The notes: a model not told the origin generated them from the sequence alone. 64,000 bases of DNA from Pseudomonas fluorescens (GCF_000730425.1 NZ_CP008896.1:1922001-1986000), one strand, 5' to 3'. Counted from the stretch's first letter, positions 35,959 to 46,121 are shown. Made by a program: numbers and translations.

Positions 35959-37149
35959 TTAGAACGCGTCGCCGGGGACCCGCACGAAGCCTTCCATCAA
36001 CACCCGCGCACTGCGGCTCATGATGGCTTTCTTCACCACCCATTCGCCGTTGACCTGGCTGGCTTCGGCGCCCACACGCAAGGTGCCCGACGGATGCCCA
36101 AACCGCACGGCATTGCGTTCCACGCCGCCCGCCGCGAGGTTGACCAGGGTCCCGGAAATCGCCGCTGCCGTGCCAATCGCCACCGCCGCCGTCCCCATCA
36201 TCGCGTGGTGCAGCTTGCCCATGGACAGCGCCCGCACCAGCAGATCCACATCGCCTGCCTTGATCGCCTTGCCGCTGGAGGCCAGGTAATCCGCAGGCTT
36301 GGCCACAAACGCCAGCTTCGGCGTGTGCTGGCGCCGGGCGGCTTCGTCCAGGTGCTTGATCAAGCCCATGCGCAACGCGCCATGGGCCCGTACTGTCTCG
36401 AACATGGCCAAGGCTTTCGGGTCGCTATTGATCGCGCCTTGCAGCTCGGTGCCGGTGTAGCCGAGGTCTTGGGCATTGATAAAAATCGTCGGGATCCCTG
36501 CGTTGATCAGCGTCGCCTTGAAGGTGCCGACCCCAGGTACCTCCAGGTCGTCGATCAGGTTGCCGGTGGGGAACATCGAACCGCCGCCGCCCTCTTCTTC
36601 CGCTGCCGGGTCGAGGAACTCCAACTGCACTTCGGCCGCCGGGAAGGTCACGCCATCGAGCTCGAAGTCGCCGGTTTCCTGCACCGCACCGTTGGTGATG
36701 GGCACATGGGCGATGATGGTCTTGCCGATATTCGCCTGCCAGACCCGCACCACGGCTACGCCGTTATGAGGCACGCGGCCTGGGTCAACCAACCCGGTAC
36801 TGATGGCGAACGAACCGACCGCCGCCGACAGGTTGCCGCAGTTGCCACTCCAGTCGACAAAGGGCTTGTCGATGGACACCTGCCCAAACAGGTAGTCCAC
36901 GTCATGCCCGGCGCGGGTGCTCTTGGCCAGAATCACCGTCTTGCTGGTGCTGGACGTGGCGCCACCCATGCCATCGATCTGTTTGTCATAGGGGTCGGGG
37001 CTGCCGATCACCCGCAGCAGCAAGGCATCCCGCGCCGCCCCCGGGACCTGGGCCGATTCGGGCAGGTCCTTGAGGTTGAAAAACACGCCCTTGCTGGTGC
37101 CGCCACGCATGTAGGTGGCGGCGATCTTGATTTGCGCTACGTGTGTCAT
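35959..37149 (-). CDS. prpF: 2-methylaconitate cis-trans isomerase PrpF
   Basis: Protein of 396 aa of the DAP-epimerase-like fold. It isomerises the 2-methylaconitate released by AcnD so that it can be hydrated to methylisocitrate. Visible motifs are TYMRGGTSKGVFF, GNCGNLSAAVGSFA and MMGTAAVAIGTAAA. It lies 11 bp after acnD, the standard acnD-prpF pair. Confidence 0.96.
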   Translation of the reverse strand: MTHVAQIKIAATYMRGGTSKGVFFNLKDLPESAQVPGAARDALLLRVIGSPDPYDKQIDGMGGATSSTSKTVILAKSTRAGHDVDYLFGQVSIDKPFVDWSGNCGNLSAAVGSFAISTGLVDPGRVPHNGVAVVRVWQANIGKTIIAHVPITNGAVQETGDFELDGVTFPAAEVQLEFLDPAAEEEGGGGSMFPTGNLIDDLEVPGVGTFKATLINAGIPTIFINAQDLGYTGTELQGAINSDPKALAMFETVRAHGALRMGLIKHLDEAARRQHTPKLAFVAKPADYLASSGKAIKAGDVDLLVRALSMGKLHHAMMGTAAVAIGTAAAISGTLVNLAAGGVERNAVRFGHPSGTLRVGAEASQVNGEWVVKKAIMSRSARVLMEGFVRVPGDAF

Positions 37150-37160
37150 GGGTATCCTCT

Positions 37161-39755
37161 TCAGGCGGTCGCTGCCGATTCCAGGAAGTCCTGGGCAAAG
37201 CGTTGCAATACACCGCCCGCCTCGTAGATCGACACTTCTTCGGCGGTGTCCAGGCGGCAGGTCACCGGCACTTCGACACGCTCGCCATCCTTGCGGTTGA
37301 TCACCAGGGTCAACTGCGCACGCGGGGTGCGCTGGCCGATCACGTCATAGGTTTCACTGCCATCGATCTGCAGGGTCTTGCGGTCGGTGCCCGGCAAGAA
37401 CTCCAGGGGCAACACACCCATGCCCACCAGGTTGGTACGGTGGATACGCTCGAAGCCTTCGGCGGCGATCGCTTCCACACCGGCCAGACGCACACCCTTG
37501 GCTGCCCAGTCGCGGGACGAGCCCTGGCCGTAGTCGGCGCCGGCAATGATGATCAGCGGCTGCTTGCGTTCCATGTAGGTTTCGATGGCTTCCCACATGC
37601 GCGTGACCTTACCTTCAGGCTCGATCCGCGCCAGGGAACCCTGCTTGACCTTGCCGTTCTCCTGGACCATTTCATTGAACAGTTTCGGGTTGGCAAAGGT
37701 TGCACGCTGGGCGGTCAAGTGGTCGCCGCGGTGTGTGGCGTAGGAGTTGAAGTCGACCTCCGGCAAGCCCATTTTCGCCAGGTATTCACCGGCGGCGCTG
37801 TCGAGCATGATCGCGTTGGACGGCGACAGGTGATCGGTGGTGATGTTGTCCGGCAACACCGCCAGCGGGCGCATGCCCTTGAGCGGGCGCGCGCCGGCCA
37901 GGGCACCTTCCCAGTACGGCGGGCGACGGATGTAGGTGCTTTGCGGGCGCCAGTCGTACAGCGGCGCGACTTTCGGGCCGGTGTCTTCATGGATGGCAAA
38001 CATCGGGATGTAGACCTGGCGGAACTGCTCCGGCTTGACCGAAGCCTTGACCACCGCGTCGATTTCTTCATCGCTCGGCCAGATGTCCTTCAGGCGGATT
38101 GCCTTGCCGCTCGCGTCCAGGCCCAGCACATCTTTTTCGATATCGAAACGGATGGTGCCGGCAATCGCATAGGCCACCACCAACGGTGGCGACGCCAGGA
38201 ACGCTTGCTTGGCATACGGGTGGATGCGCCCGTCGAAGTTGCGGTTGCCCGAGAGCACGGCGGTGGCGTACAGGTCGCGGTCGATGATCTCTTGCTGGAT
38301 CACCGGGTCGAGTGCACCGGACATACCGTTGCAGGTGGTGCAGGCGAAGGCGACGACGCCAAAGCCCAACTGCTCCAACTCACTGGTCAGCCCAGCTTCG
38401 TCGAGGTACATGGCCACCGTTTTCGAGCCCGGTGCCAGGGACGACTTGACCCACGGTTTGCGGGCCAGCCCGAGCTGGTTGGCATTGCGCGCCAGCAGGC
38501 CGGCGGCGATCACATTGCGCGGGTTGCTGGTGTTGGTGCAACTGGTGATGGCCGCGATGATCACTGCGCCATCGGGCATTTGCCCCGGTACATCGTCCCA
38601 TTGCCCGGAGATGCCCTTGGCGGCCAGGTCGCGGGTAGCCACGCGGGCGTGCGGGTTGCTGGGGCCGGCCATATTGCGCACGACGCTGGACAGGTCAAAG
38701 CTCAGGCCACGCTCATAGTGCGCGCCCTTGAGGTCATCGGCCCACAGGCCGGTATGCCGGGCATACTGCTCGACCAGCGCGACCTGCTCATCTTCACGCC
38801 CGGTGAGCTTGAGGTAGGCAATGGTTTGCGCGTCGATGTAGAACATCGCCGCCGTGGCACCGTATTCCGGGGCCATGTTGGAGATGGTCGCGCGGTCGCC
38901 CAGGGTCAGGGCCGAGGCGCCCTCGCCGAAGAACTCCAGCCAGGCACCAACGACTTTCTGCTGGCGCAGGAATTCGGTCAGTGCCAGCACCATGTCGGTG
39001 GCGGTGATGCCCGGTTGCAGCTTGCCCGTCAGCTCGACACCAACGCTTTCCGGCAGGCGCATCCATGAGGCGCGGCCGAGCATCACGCTCTCGGCCTCCA
39101 GGCCGCCGACGCCAATGGCTATCACGCCCAGGGCATCCACGTGCGGGGTATGGCTGTCGGTGCCGACGCAGGTATCCGGGAAGGCCACGCCGTCACGCAC
39201 CTGGATCACCGGGGACATTTTCTCCAGGTTGATCTGGTGCATGATGCCGTTGCCTGGCGGGATCACGTCGACATTCTTGAAGGCCTTCTTGGTCCACTCG
39301 ATAAAGTGGAAGCGGTCTTCATTGCGGCGGTCTTCAATGGCGCGGTTTTTCTCGAAGGCGTCCGGGTCAAAACCACCGGCCTCGACAGCCAGGGAGTGGT
39401 CGACGATCAGTTGGGTCGGCACCACCGGGTTGACCTGGGCCGGGTCGCCGCCTTGCAGGGCGATGGCATCACGCAGGCCGGCGAGGTCCACCAGGGCGGT
39501 CTGGCCGAGGATGTCATGGCACACCACACGGGCCGGGAACCAGGGGAAGTCAAGGTCGCGCTTGCGCTCGATCAGTTGGCCCAGGGACGCGTTGAGGGTC
39601 GCCGGGTCGCAACGGCGCACCAGGTTCTCGGCGAGCACGCGGGAGGTGTAGGGCAAGGTGGCGTAGGCGCCAGGGGTGATTGCCTCGACAGCCCCACGGG
39701 CGTCGAAGTAGTCCAGGCGACTGCCGGGGAGCGGTTTGCGAAATTCAGTGTTCAT
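37161..39755 (-). CDS. acnD: Fe/S-dependent 2-methylisocitrate dehydratase AcnD
   Basis: Aconitase-family enzyme of 864 aa that dehydrates 2-methylcitrate to trans-2-methylaconitate. 4Fe-4S ligands are in FACTTCNGMSG and the TSCTNTSNP motif; substrate-binding sequence GADYGQGSSRDWAAKG is near the C-terminus. Start 39755 (MNTEFRKPLPGSRLDYFD) chosen by homology. Second enzyme gene of the prp operon after prpC, with a REP pair in between. Confidence 0.96.
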   Translation of the reverse strand: MNTEFRKPLPGSRLDYFDARGAVEAITPGAYATLPYTSRVLAENLVRRCDPATLNASLGQLIERKRDLDFPWFPARVVCHDILGQTALVDLAGLRDAIALQGGDPAQVNPVVPTQLIVDHSLAVEAGGFDPDAFEKNRAIEDRRNEDRFHFIEWTKKAFKNVDVIPPGNGIMHQINLEKMSPVIQVRDGVAFPDTCVGTDSHTPHVDALGVIAIGVGGLEAESVMLGRASWMRLPESVGVELTGKLQPGITATDMVLALTEFLRQQKVVGAWLEFFGEGASALTLGDRATISNMAPEYGATAAMFYIDAQTIAYLKLTGREDEQVALVEQYARHTGLWADDLKGAHYERGLSFDLSSVVRNMAGPSNPHARVATRDLAAKGISGQWDDVPGQMPDGAVIIAAITSCTNTSNPRNVIAAGLLARNANQLGLARKPWVKSSLAPGSKTVAMYLDEAGLTSELEQLGFGVVAFACTTCNGMSGALDPVIQQEIIDRDLYATAVLSGNRNFDGRIHPYAKQAFLASPPLVVAYAIAGTIRFDIEKDVLGLDASGKAIRLKDIWPSDEEIDAVVKASVKPEQFRQVYIPMFAIHEDTGPKVAPLYDWRPQSTYIRRPPYWEGALAGARPLKGMRPLAVLPDNITTDHLSPSNAIMLDSAAGEYLAKMGLPEVDFNSYATHRGDHLTAQRATFANPKLFNEMVQENGKVKQGSLARIEPEGKVTRMWEAIETYMERKQPLIIIAGADYGQGSSRDWAAKGVRLAGVEAIAAEGFERIHRTNLVGMGVLPLEFLPGTDRKTLQIDGSETYDVIGQRTPRAQLTLVINRKDGERVEVPVTCRLDTAEEVSIYEAGGVLQRFAQDFLESAATA

Positions 39756-39826
39756 CGTCAGGACTCGGTCACGGTAGTTACAAAAGGAAGATCTGCGCCG
39801 CCCCAGAATTGGAATGAGGTCAAAAA

Positions 39827-39918
39827 TGTGGGAGTGGGCTTGCTCGCGAATGCGGTGTGTCATTCAACACATTCAGTGACAGTGATCCCGCGTTCGCGAG
39901 CAAGCCCGCTCCCACACT
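39827..39918. repeat. Inverted REP pair (REPIN)
   Basis: TGTGGGAGTGGGCTTGCTCG and CGAGCAAGCCCGCTCCCACA face each other between prpC and acnD. Confidence 0.88.
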
Positions 39919-39958
39919 TTTGATTCGGTTACCCATTCGGGATTGTCGGTCTCCTCAC

Positions 39959-41086
39959 TCAGCGACGTTCGATTGGCACGAACTTGCGCTGTTCGACGCC
40001 GATGTACTCGGCACTTGGACGGATGATGCGGTTGTTGGCACGCTGCTCAAACACATGCGCAGCCCAGCCGGTCAGGCGCGAACACACGAAGATCGGGGTG
40101 AACAGCTTGGTCGGGATCCCCATGAAGTGATACGCCGAGGCATGGTAGAAGTCGGCATTGGGGAACAGTTTTTTCTGTTCCCACATGGTCTTGTCGATGG
40201 CCTCGGAGACCGGGAACAACACCTTGTCGCCCACTTCATCGGCGAGTTTTTTCGACCAGCCCTTGATCACTTCATTGCGCGGGTCGTTGTCTTTGTAGAT
40301 CGCATGGCCAAAGCCCATGATCTTGTCCTTGCGCTCCAGCATGCCGAGGGTGCCCTTCACGGCTTCTTCGGCCGAAGAGAAACGCTCGATCATTTCCATC
40401 GCCGCCTCATTGGCGCCGCCATGCAACGGGCCGCGCAGCGAGCCAATGGCCGCAGTGACGCAGGAATACAGGTCGGACAGGGTCGAGGCACACACCCGAG
40501 CGGTGAAGGTCGAGGCGTTGAATTCGTGCTCGGCATAAAGGATCAACGACACGTTCATGACTTTTTCATGCAGCTCGCTCGGCTTCTGGCCGTGCAGCAG
40601 GTGCAGGAAATGCCCGCCGATGCTCGGCTCGTCGGTCACGCAGTCGATACGCTTGCCGTCGTGGCTGAAGCGGTACCAGTAGCACATGATCGCCGGGAAG
40701 GCGGCCAGCAGACGGTCGGTGACATCGCGCTGCACGCTGAAGTCTTTTTCCGGCTCGATATTGCCGAGGAACGAGCAACCGGTGCGCATCACGTCCATCG
40801 GGTGGGCGTCGGCGGGGATGCGCTCCAGCACTTCTTTCAGCGCTTGCGGCAGATCGCGCAGCGTAGCCAGCCTGGCGGTATAGGCGGCCAGTTCAGCCTT
40901 GCTTGGCAGCTCGCCGTACAGCAACAGGTAGGCGACTTCTTCAAATTGCGCGTCGGCGGCCAGTTCGCGCACGTCGTAGCCGCGATAGGTCAGGCCGGCA
41001 CCGGCCTGGCCCACGGTGGACAGTGCGGTCTGCCCGGCCACTTGGCCACGCAGGCCGGCGCCACTCAGTACTTTTGCTTCAGCCAT
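39959..41086 (-). CDS. prpC: 2-methylcitrate synthase
   Basis: Citrate-synthase family enzyme of 375 aa that condenses propionyl-CoA with oxaloacetate. Catalytic residues lie in LRGPLHGGANEAAME (His) and IMGFGHAIYKDNDPR (His), with the Asp in the C-terminal part. Length matches short type II-like methylcitrate synthases. Follows prpB by about 95 bp that holds a REP hairpin. Confidence 0.96.
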   Translation of the reverse strand: MAEAKVLSGAGLRGQVAGQTALSTVGQAGAGLTYRGYDVRELAADAQFEEVAYLLLYGELPSKAELAAYTARLATLRDLPQALKEVLERIPADAHPMDVMRTGCSFLGNIEPEKDFSVQRDVTDRLLAAFPAIMCYWYRFSHDGKRIDCVTDEPSIGGHFLHLLHGQKPSELHEKVMNVSLILYAEHEFNASTFTARVCASTLSDLYSCVTAAIGSLRGPLHGGANEAAMEMIERFSSAEEAVKGTLGMLERKDKIMGFGHAIYKDNDPRNEVIKGWSKKLADEVGDKVLFPVSEAIDKTMWEQKKLFPNADFYHASAYHFMGIPTKLFTPIFVCSRLTGWAAHVFEQRANNRIIRPSAEYIGVEQRKFVPIERR

Positions 41087-41138
41087 GGTTCTTCTCCAAT
41101 CTTGTATTTATAAGGAGGCCTTCGGTAATCGCGGCCCC

Positions 41139-41164
41139 GCAGGAGCCGGCTTGCCGGCTCCTGC
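41139..41164. repeat. Single REP palindrome
   Basis: GCAGGAGCCGGC and GCCGGCTCCTGC form a near-perfect hairpin between prpB and prpC. Confidence 0.85.
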
Positions 41165-41181
41165 GGTTGTTCGTAAGGCGT

Positions 41182-42075
41182 TTATTTCTTGGCAGCAAAC
41201 AATGCGTCGAGCTTCTGCTCGAAGGTGTGATAGTCAATGCGATCGTAAAGCTCCATGCGGGTCTGCATGGTGTCGATCACATTCTGTTGGGTACCGTCGC
41301 GACGGATCGCGGTGTAGACGTTCTCGGCGGCCTTGTTCATGGCACGGAAAGCCGACAGCGGGTACAGGACGATGGAAACATCGGCAGATTTCAACTGTTC
41401 GGTGGTGTACAGCGGCGTCGCACCGAATTCAGTGATATTGGCCAGGATCGGGGCTTTCACACGCGAAGCGAACAGTTTGTACATCTCAAGCTCGGTAATG
41501 GCTTCCGGGAACACCATGTCGGCGCCGGCCTCTATGCACGCGGCGGCGCGCTCCAGGGCAGACTCCAGGCCTTCAACGGCCAGGGCGTCGGTGCGGGCCA
41601 TGATCACAAAGCTGTCGTCGGTTCGGGCATCCACGGCGGCTTTGATGCGGTCGACCATTTCCTGCTGGGACACGATCTCTTTGTTCGGGCGATGGCCGCA
41701 GCGCTTGGCGCCCACCTGGTCCTCGATATGGATCGCGGCGGCGCCGAACTTGATCATCGACTTGACAGTGCGCGCCACGTTGAACGCCGAGGAACCAAAC
41801 CCGGTGTCCACATCCACCAGCAGCGGCAGGTCGCATACGTCAGTGATGCGGCGCACATCGGTCAGCACGTCATCCAGGCCGGTGATGCCCAGGTCCGGCA
41901 CACCCAGGGAGCCTGCGGCAACACCGCCACCGGACAGGTAGATGGCCTTGAAGCCGGCGCGTTTGGCCAGCAGAGCGTGGTTGGCGTTGATTGCGCCGAC
42001 CACTTGCAGGGGGTGTTCGCTGGCGACTGCGTCACGGAAACGCTGGCCGGGGGTGCTGTTTTTATAGGAACTCAT
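41182..42075 (-). CDS. prpB: 2-methylisocitrate lyase
   Basis: Isocitrate-lyase family enzyme of 297 aa that splits methylisocitrate into pyruvate and succinate. It shows the catalytic [10 protein letters not shown] loop with its cysteine and the Mg-binding DVDTGFG. The start overlaps the stop of the GntR regulator by ATGA, so regulator and pathway are coupled in one transcript. Confidence 0.97.
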   Translation of the reverse strand: MSSYKNSTPGQRFRDAVASEHPLQVVGAINANHALLAKRAGFKAIYLSGGGVAAGSLGVPDLGITGLDDVLTDVRRITDVCDLPLLVDVDTGFGSSAFNVARTVKSMIKFGAAAIHIEDQVGAKRCGHRPNKEIVSQQEMVDRIKAAVDARTDDSFVIMARTDALAVEGLESALERAAACIEAGADMVFPEAITELEMYKLFASRVKAPILANITEFGATPLYTTEQLKSADVSIVLYPLSAFRAMNKAAENVYTAIRRDGTQQNVIDTMQTRMELYDRIDYHTFEQKLDALFAAKK

Positions 42076-42782
42076 GACTCACCTCTCGAGGGGGCGCCGT
42101 CGGGGAAGTGACGGGCGATATTGCGTTTGGAGGCGCCGATATGGCGGCGCATCAACAGCTCGGCCAGCTCACCGTCGCGATCGGCAATCGCGTCAAGAAT
42201 GCGGTGATGCTCGGCAAATGCCTGGCGTGGACGGTTGGGGGTGGCGGAGAACTGGATACGGTACATGCGCACCAACTGATACAGCTCGCCGCACAACATT
42301 TGGGTCAAGGTGCGATTGCGCGCGCCCTGAATGATCCGGTAGTGAAAGTCGAAGTCACCTTCCTGCTGGTAGTAGCCAACACCGGCCTGGAATGCGGCAT
42401 CGCGCTCGTGGGTGTGCAGGACCTGGCGCAGTTCCTCGATTTCCTCGTCGGTCATGCGTTCGGCGGCCAGGCGGCAGGCCATGCCTTCGAGGGACTCGCG
42501 GATTTCGTAGAGTTCCACCAGTTCAGCCTGGCTCAGGGATACCACCCGCGCGCCGACATGGGGCACGCGTACCAGCAGGCGCTGGCCTTCCAGGCGGTGG
42601 ATCGCCTCGCGCAGCGGGCCACGGCTGATACCGTAGGTGCGCGCCAGTTCCGGCTCCGAGATCTTGCTGCCGGGGGCTATCTCGCCCTTGACGATGGCGG
42701 CCTGGATACGGCGGAAGACATTCTCGGACATCGTCTGGGAGTCGTCCTGCCCTACTACCGGCATTTCCAGCTGATCCAGCAT
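42072..42782 (-). CDS. GntR-family (FadR subgroup) regulator of the prp operon
   Basis: Protein of 236 aa. N-terminal winged helix ([20 protein letters not shown]) and a C-terminal all-helical FCD effector domain ([13 protein letters not shown], then [14 protein letters not shown]) with the metal-binding histidines of that family. It probably senses methylcitrate or a related acid. It leads the prp operon and has two copies of an ATTGTCGACA palindrome at its promoter, one touching its start codon, which predicts autorepression. ATG 42782 chosen; a frame start 8 codons upstream would overlap the operator. Confidence 0.92.
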   Translation of the reverse strand: MLDQLEMPVVGQDDSQTMSENVFRRIQAAIVKGEIAPGSKISEPELARTYGISRGPLREAIHRLEGQRLLVRVPHVGARVVSLSQAELVELYEIRESLEGMACRLAAERMTDEEIEELRQVLHTHERDAAFQAGVGYYQQEGDFDFHYRIIQGARNRTLTQMLCGELYQLVRMYRIQFSATPNRPRQAFAEHHRILDAIADRDGELAELLMRRHIGASKRNIARHFPDGAPSRGES

Positions 42783-42783
42783 G

Positions 42784-42868
42784 ATTGTCGACACCTTTAA
42801 AAGCAATGCCGCAAAAACTAGCCAATCAGCCCCTGATAGTCAAAGAATAAATACACATTGTCGACAAT
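42784..42868. promoter_or_regulatory. Candidate GntR operators, two ATTGTCGACA sites
   Basis: ATTGTCGACA at 42784-42793 and the perfect palindrome ATTGTCGACAAT at 42857-42868 lie just before the regulator gene. FadR-subgroup regulators bind short palindromes of this kind. Two sites 73 bp apart (close to seven helical turns) could allow looping. Confidence 0.7.
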
Positions 42869-43054
42869 CGTCTAATAAGCCTTCTTGCACGCTGTCAGGC
42901 ATGGCCGGCTGCCAGCGCTGGCGCCAGAAAACCTTCATGTTAGAATGCCCGCCGCATTTGCCTGACATCTATCGATGAAAAGGCGCACGAGGGAGCTTGC
43001 GCAGCAATGCCAGTCGCCTTGAATCAAACATCGCACTGCACCGCCTCAGGATCT

Positions 43055-43591
43055 ATGAGACTCAAGCCCTTCCCCTTATTGTTCTGCCTATTGATGTTTC
43101 CGGGCCTTGGCATTGCTGCCGAGAAGACCGTTTATGGCCTCAATGAATACGCCAAGCTGGCGGGCATTGACCTGGAAGTTGCCGCCAAGCTCGACACCGG
43201 CGCCAAGACTGCATCCTTGAGTGCCCGGGATATCAAGCGCTTCAAGCGCAATGGTGAGTCCTGGGTGCGCTTCTACCTGGCCATCGATACCGCCCACTCG
43301 CACCCCATCGAGCGCCCCCTGGCCCGCGTCAGCAAGATCAAGCGCCGCGCCGGTGACTACGACCCCGATGAGGACAAGAACTACACCGCCCGTCCGGTGA
43401 TTGCCCTGGACATCTGCATGGGCACCGCTTTACGCAGCATCGAAGTGAACTTGACTGACCGCAGCGCCTTCCAATACCCGCTGCTGATCGGCTCCGAAGC
43501 CTTGAAACGCTTTGATGCGCTGGTCGACCCCAGTCTTAAATATGCAGCGGGCAAACCTGCCTGCGCCACCGACGCTCATACCGCCGAGTAA
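43055..43591 (+). CDS. Retropepsin-like aspartic protease (ATP-dependent zinc protease family)
   Basis: Secreted or periplasmic protein of 178 aa with a signal peptide (MRLKPFPLLFCLLMFPGLGI, then AA). The DTGAKTASL motif (Asp47 region) is the active site of the retropepsin-like family often annotated as ATP-dependent zinc protease or RimB. Followed within 5 bp by a membrane transglutaminase-like gene and then an ATP-grasp gene, a conserved trio in pseudomonads. I take ATG 43055 with AGGAT ahead. Confidence 0.85.
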   Translation: MRLKPFPLLFCLLMFPGLGIAAEKTVYGLNEYAKLAGIDLEVAAKLDTGAKTASLSARDIKRFKRNGESWVRFYLAIDTAHSHPIERPLARVSKIKRRAGDYDPDEDKNYTARPVIALDICMGTALRSIEVNLTDRSAFQYPLLIGSEALKRFDALVDPSLKYAAGKPACATDAHTAE

Positions 43592-43596
43592 TTCCA

Positions 43597-45129
43597 ATGC
43601 GCTCTCTTACTATGCACCTGAAGATTCTGATCGCCGTCCTGGTGGTACTGGGCATTTCGGTCACGGCCTATCAGATCCTGGTCCTCGGCATCCCGGTGAC
43701 CGAAGACGCCACTGACGACCTGTGGAACATCGACGCCAAGGTCGAGTTCGTCGCCAATGCGAAGGACCCGGTAAAGGTCCAGATGTTCGTGCCGCCCCTG
43801 AGTCGCGACTTCGTCAGCCTCAATGAGAGCTTCATCTCCAATAACTACGGGGTGAGCGTCAACCGCATCGACGGCAACCGCAAGGTGACCTGGTCGGCCC
43901 GACGCGCCAAGGGCAACCAGACCCTCTACTACCGCCTGGTGCTGACCAAACGCTACAGCGGTGAAAAGGTCAAGGTCAAGGGCCCGACCTTCCGCGACAG
44001 CATCGCCGTGGAAGGCCCGGAAAAAATCGCCGCCGAGGCCCTGCTGGCGCCGATCCGCCAGCACTCGGCCGACGTCGAGACCTTTATCAGCGAAGCCATC
44101 AAGCGCACCAACAACCTCAACGACGACAACGTCAAACTGCTGCTGGCAGGCGATCCGTCGACGCCGCACAAGGCCAAGATCGTCGAGTTGCTGCTGTCCA
44201 TCGCCCATGTGCCGGTGGAAAAGGTCCACACCATCCGCCTGGTGGCCGACCAGCCACAAACCCCGGAACTGTGGCTGCGCAGCTTCAATGGCAACGACTG
44301 GCTGTACTTCAACCCGGAAACCGGTGAGCAGGGCCTGCCCTCCGACCGCCTGCTGTGGTGGACCGGCGATGAAAACCTGATCACCGTCGATGGCGGCAAG
44401 AAAGCTGCCGTGACCTTCAGCCTGAACAACAGCGAAATGAACGCCATTCGCCTGGCCAAGCTGACGGACGAGAACACCGACGCCAACTTCCTCGAATACT
44501 CGCTCTATGGCCTGCCGCTGCAAACCCAGCAGACCTTCATGATCATGGTGATGATCCCGATTGGCGTGCTGGTGATCCTGATCCTGCGCAACCTGATCGG
44601 CCTGCAGACATTGGGTACGTTCACCCCGGTGCTGATCGCCCTGGCGTTCCGCGAGACACAGCTGGGCTTTGGCATCGTGTTGTTTACCGTGATTACCGCG
44701 CTCGGGCTGTCCCTGCGCTCGTACCTGGAGCACTTGAAGCTGCAGATGCTGCCGCGGTTGTCGGTGGTGCTGACCTTCGTCGTGGTGCTGATTGCGGCCA
44801 TCAGCCTGTTCAGCCATAAGCTGGGCCTGGAGCGCGGCCTGTCGGTGGCGTTGTTCCCGATGGTGATCCTGACCATGACCATCGAACGCCTGTCCATTAC
44901 CTGGGAAGAGCGCGGCGGCGGCCATGCGATGAAAGTCGCAATTGGCACCCTGTTCGCCGCGTCCCTGGCCCACCTCATCATGAGCGTGCCAGAGCTGATC
45001 TACTTCGTGTTCACCTTCCCGGCGATCCTGTTGATCCTGGTGGGTTTCATGCTGGCCATGGGGCGCTATCGCGGCTACCGCCTGACCGAGCTGGTGCGTT
45101 TCAAGGCTTTCCTCAAGGCTGACTCGTAA
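43597..45129 (+). CDS. Inactive transglutaminase-like protein with 7TM domain
   Basis: Inner membrane protein of 510 aa. One N-terminal membrane segment (HLKILIAVLVVLGISVTAYQ) leads to a periplasmic transglutaminase-like domain (about residues 40-300) and then seven membrane segments (from about residue 310). NCBI names this family inactive transglutaminase / UUP1-type. Its stop and the next gene's start share one base, so the unit is coupled. Function unknown; the trio suggests that a peptide or glutamate polymer is ligated in the cytoplasm and processed outside (inference). Confidence 0.85.
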   Translation: MRSLTMHLKILIAVLVVLGISVTAYQILVLGIPVTEDATDDLWNIDAKVEFVANAKDPVKVQMFVPPLSRDFVSLNESFISNNYGVSVNRIDGNRKVTWSARRAKGNQTLYYRLVLTKRYSGEKVKVKGPTFRDSIAVEGPEKIAAEALLAPIRQHSADVETFISEAIKRTNNLNDDNVKLLLAGDPSTPHKAKIVELLLSIAHVPVEKVHTIRLVADQPQTPELWLRSFNGNDWLYFNPETGEQGLPSDRLLWWTGDENLITVDGGKKAAVTFSLNNSEMNAIRLAKLTDENTDANFLEYSLYGLPLQTQQTFMIMVMIPIGVLVILILRNLIGLQTLGTFTPVLIALAFRETQLGFGIVLFTVITALGLSLRSYLEHLKLQMLPRLSVVLTFVVVLIAAISLFSHKLGLERGLSVALFPMVILTMTIERLSITWEERGGGHAMKVAIGTLFAASLAHLIMSVPELIYFVFTFPAILLILVGFMLAMGRYRGYRLTELVRFKAFLKADS

Positions 45130-46115
45130 TGTTCGGGTTCTGGAAGACCTGGAAGGCCCTGGAAGCGCGGGGCATCATGGGCATCAACCGGCGCAATGCC
45201 GACTACGTGCTCAAGTACAACAAGCGCAGCCTGTACCCGATCGTCGATGACAAGATCATCACCAAGGAGCGGGCGATCCAGGCCGGTATCCATGTGCCAG
45301 AGATGTACGGGATCATTTCCACCGAGAAAGAAATCGACAAGCTCGACGAAATCATCGGTGGCCGTAGCGACTTCGTGATCAAGCCGGCCCAGGGCGCCGG
45401 CGGCGACGGCATCCTGGTGATCGCCGACCGCTTTGAAGGGCGCTATCGCACGGTGTCCGGCAAGATCATCAGCCATGAGGAGATCGAGCATCAGATTTCC
45501 AGCATCCTCACCGGCCTGTACTCCCTGGGCGGCCACCGTGACCGTGCGCTGATCGAATACCGGGTGGTGCCCGACCAGATCTTCAAGAGCATCAGCTACG
45601 AAGGCGTGCCGGATATCCGCATCATCGTGTTGATGGGCTACCCGGTAATGGCCATGCTGCGCTTGCCGACCCGTCAATCCGGCGGCAAGGCCAACCTGCA
45701 CCAGGGCGCGATTGGCGTGGGTGTGGACCTGGCCACCGGCCTGACCCTGCGGGGCACCTGGCTGAACAACATCATCACCAAACACCCCGACACCACCAAC
45801 GCGGTGGACGGCGTGCAACTGCCCAACTGGGACGGTTTCATGAAACTTGCCGCCGGCTGCTACGAGCTGTGCGGGCTGGGTTACATCGGGGTCGACATGG
45901 TGCTGGACCAGGAAAAAGGCCCGCTGATCCTGGAACTCAATGCCCGGCCAGGGCTGAACATCCAGATCGCCAACGACTGCGGCCTGACCTTGCGCACCCA
46001 TGCCGTAGAGGCGCGCCTCGAAGAGCTGAAAGCGGCCGGGGTAGCGGAAACGGCGGAAGAACGCGTGAAATTCGCCCAGGAAATGTTCGGACACATTCCC
46101 CCCGTGCAAGGCTGA
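45129..46115 (+). CDS. Alpha-L-glutamate ligase-like ATP-grasp enzyme (RimK-like)
   Basis: Cytoplasmic ATP-grasp ligase of 328 aa. It has the ATP-binding loop KPAQGAGGDGILV, a GGKANLHQGAIGVGVD segment and the Mg-binding LILELNARPGLNIQIAN. RimK relatives add glutamate to peptides or proteins. It is the last gene of the retropepsin / transglutaminase-like / ATP-grasp operon. Confidence 0.9.
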   Translation: MFGFWKTWKALEARGIMGINRRNADYVLKYNKRSLYPIVDDKIITKERAIQAGIHVPEMYGIISTEKEIDKLDEIIGGRSDFVIKPAQGAGGDGILVIADRFEGRYRTVSGKIISHEEIEHQISSILTGLYSLGGHRDRALIEYRVVPDQIFKSISYEGVPDIRIIVLMGYPVMAMLRLPTRQSGGKANLHQGAIGVGVDLATGLTLRGTWLNNIITKHPDTTNAVDGVQLPNWDGFMKLAAGCYELCGLGYIGVDMVLDQEKGPLILELNARPGLNIQIANDCGLTLRTHAVEARLEELKAAGVAETAEERVKFAQEMFGHIPPVQG

Positions 46116-46121
46116 TCGCTT

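Noticed and set aside
37143..39068. 641-codon open frame on the + strand opposite acnD
   Set aside because: Antisense shadow of acnD with His/Gln/Val-rich composition and no domain.
35850..39918. Multiple long inverted repeats inside the prp cluster as possible insertion sequences or CRISPR units
   Set aside because: They are pairs of short REP palindromes between genes, with no transposase and no regular spacer array.
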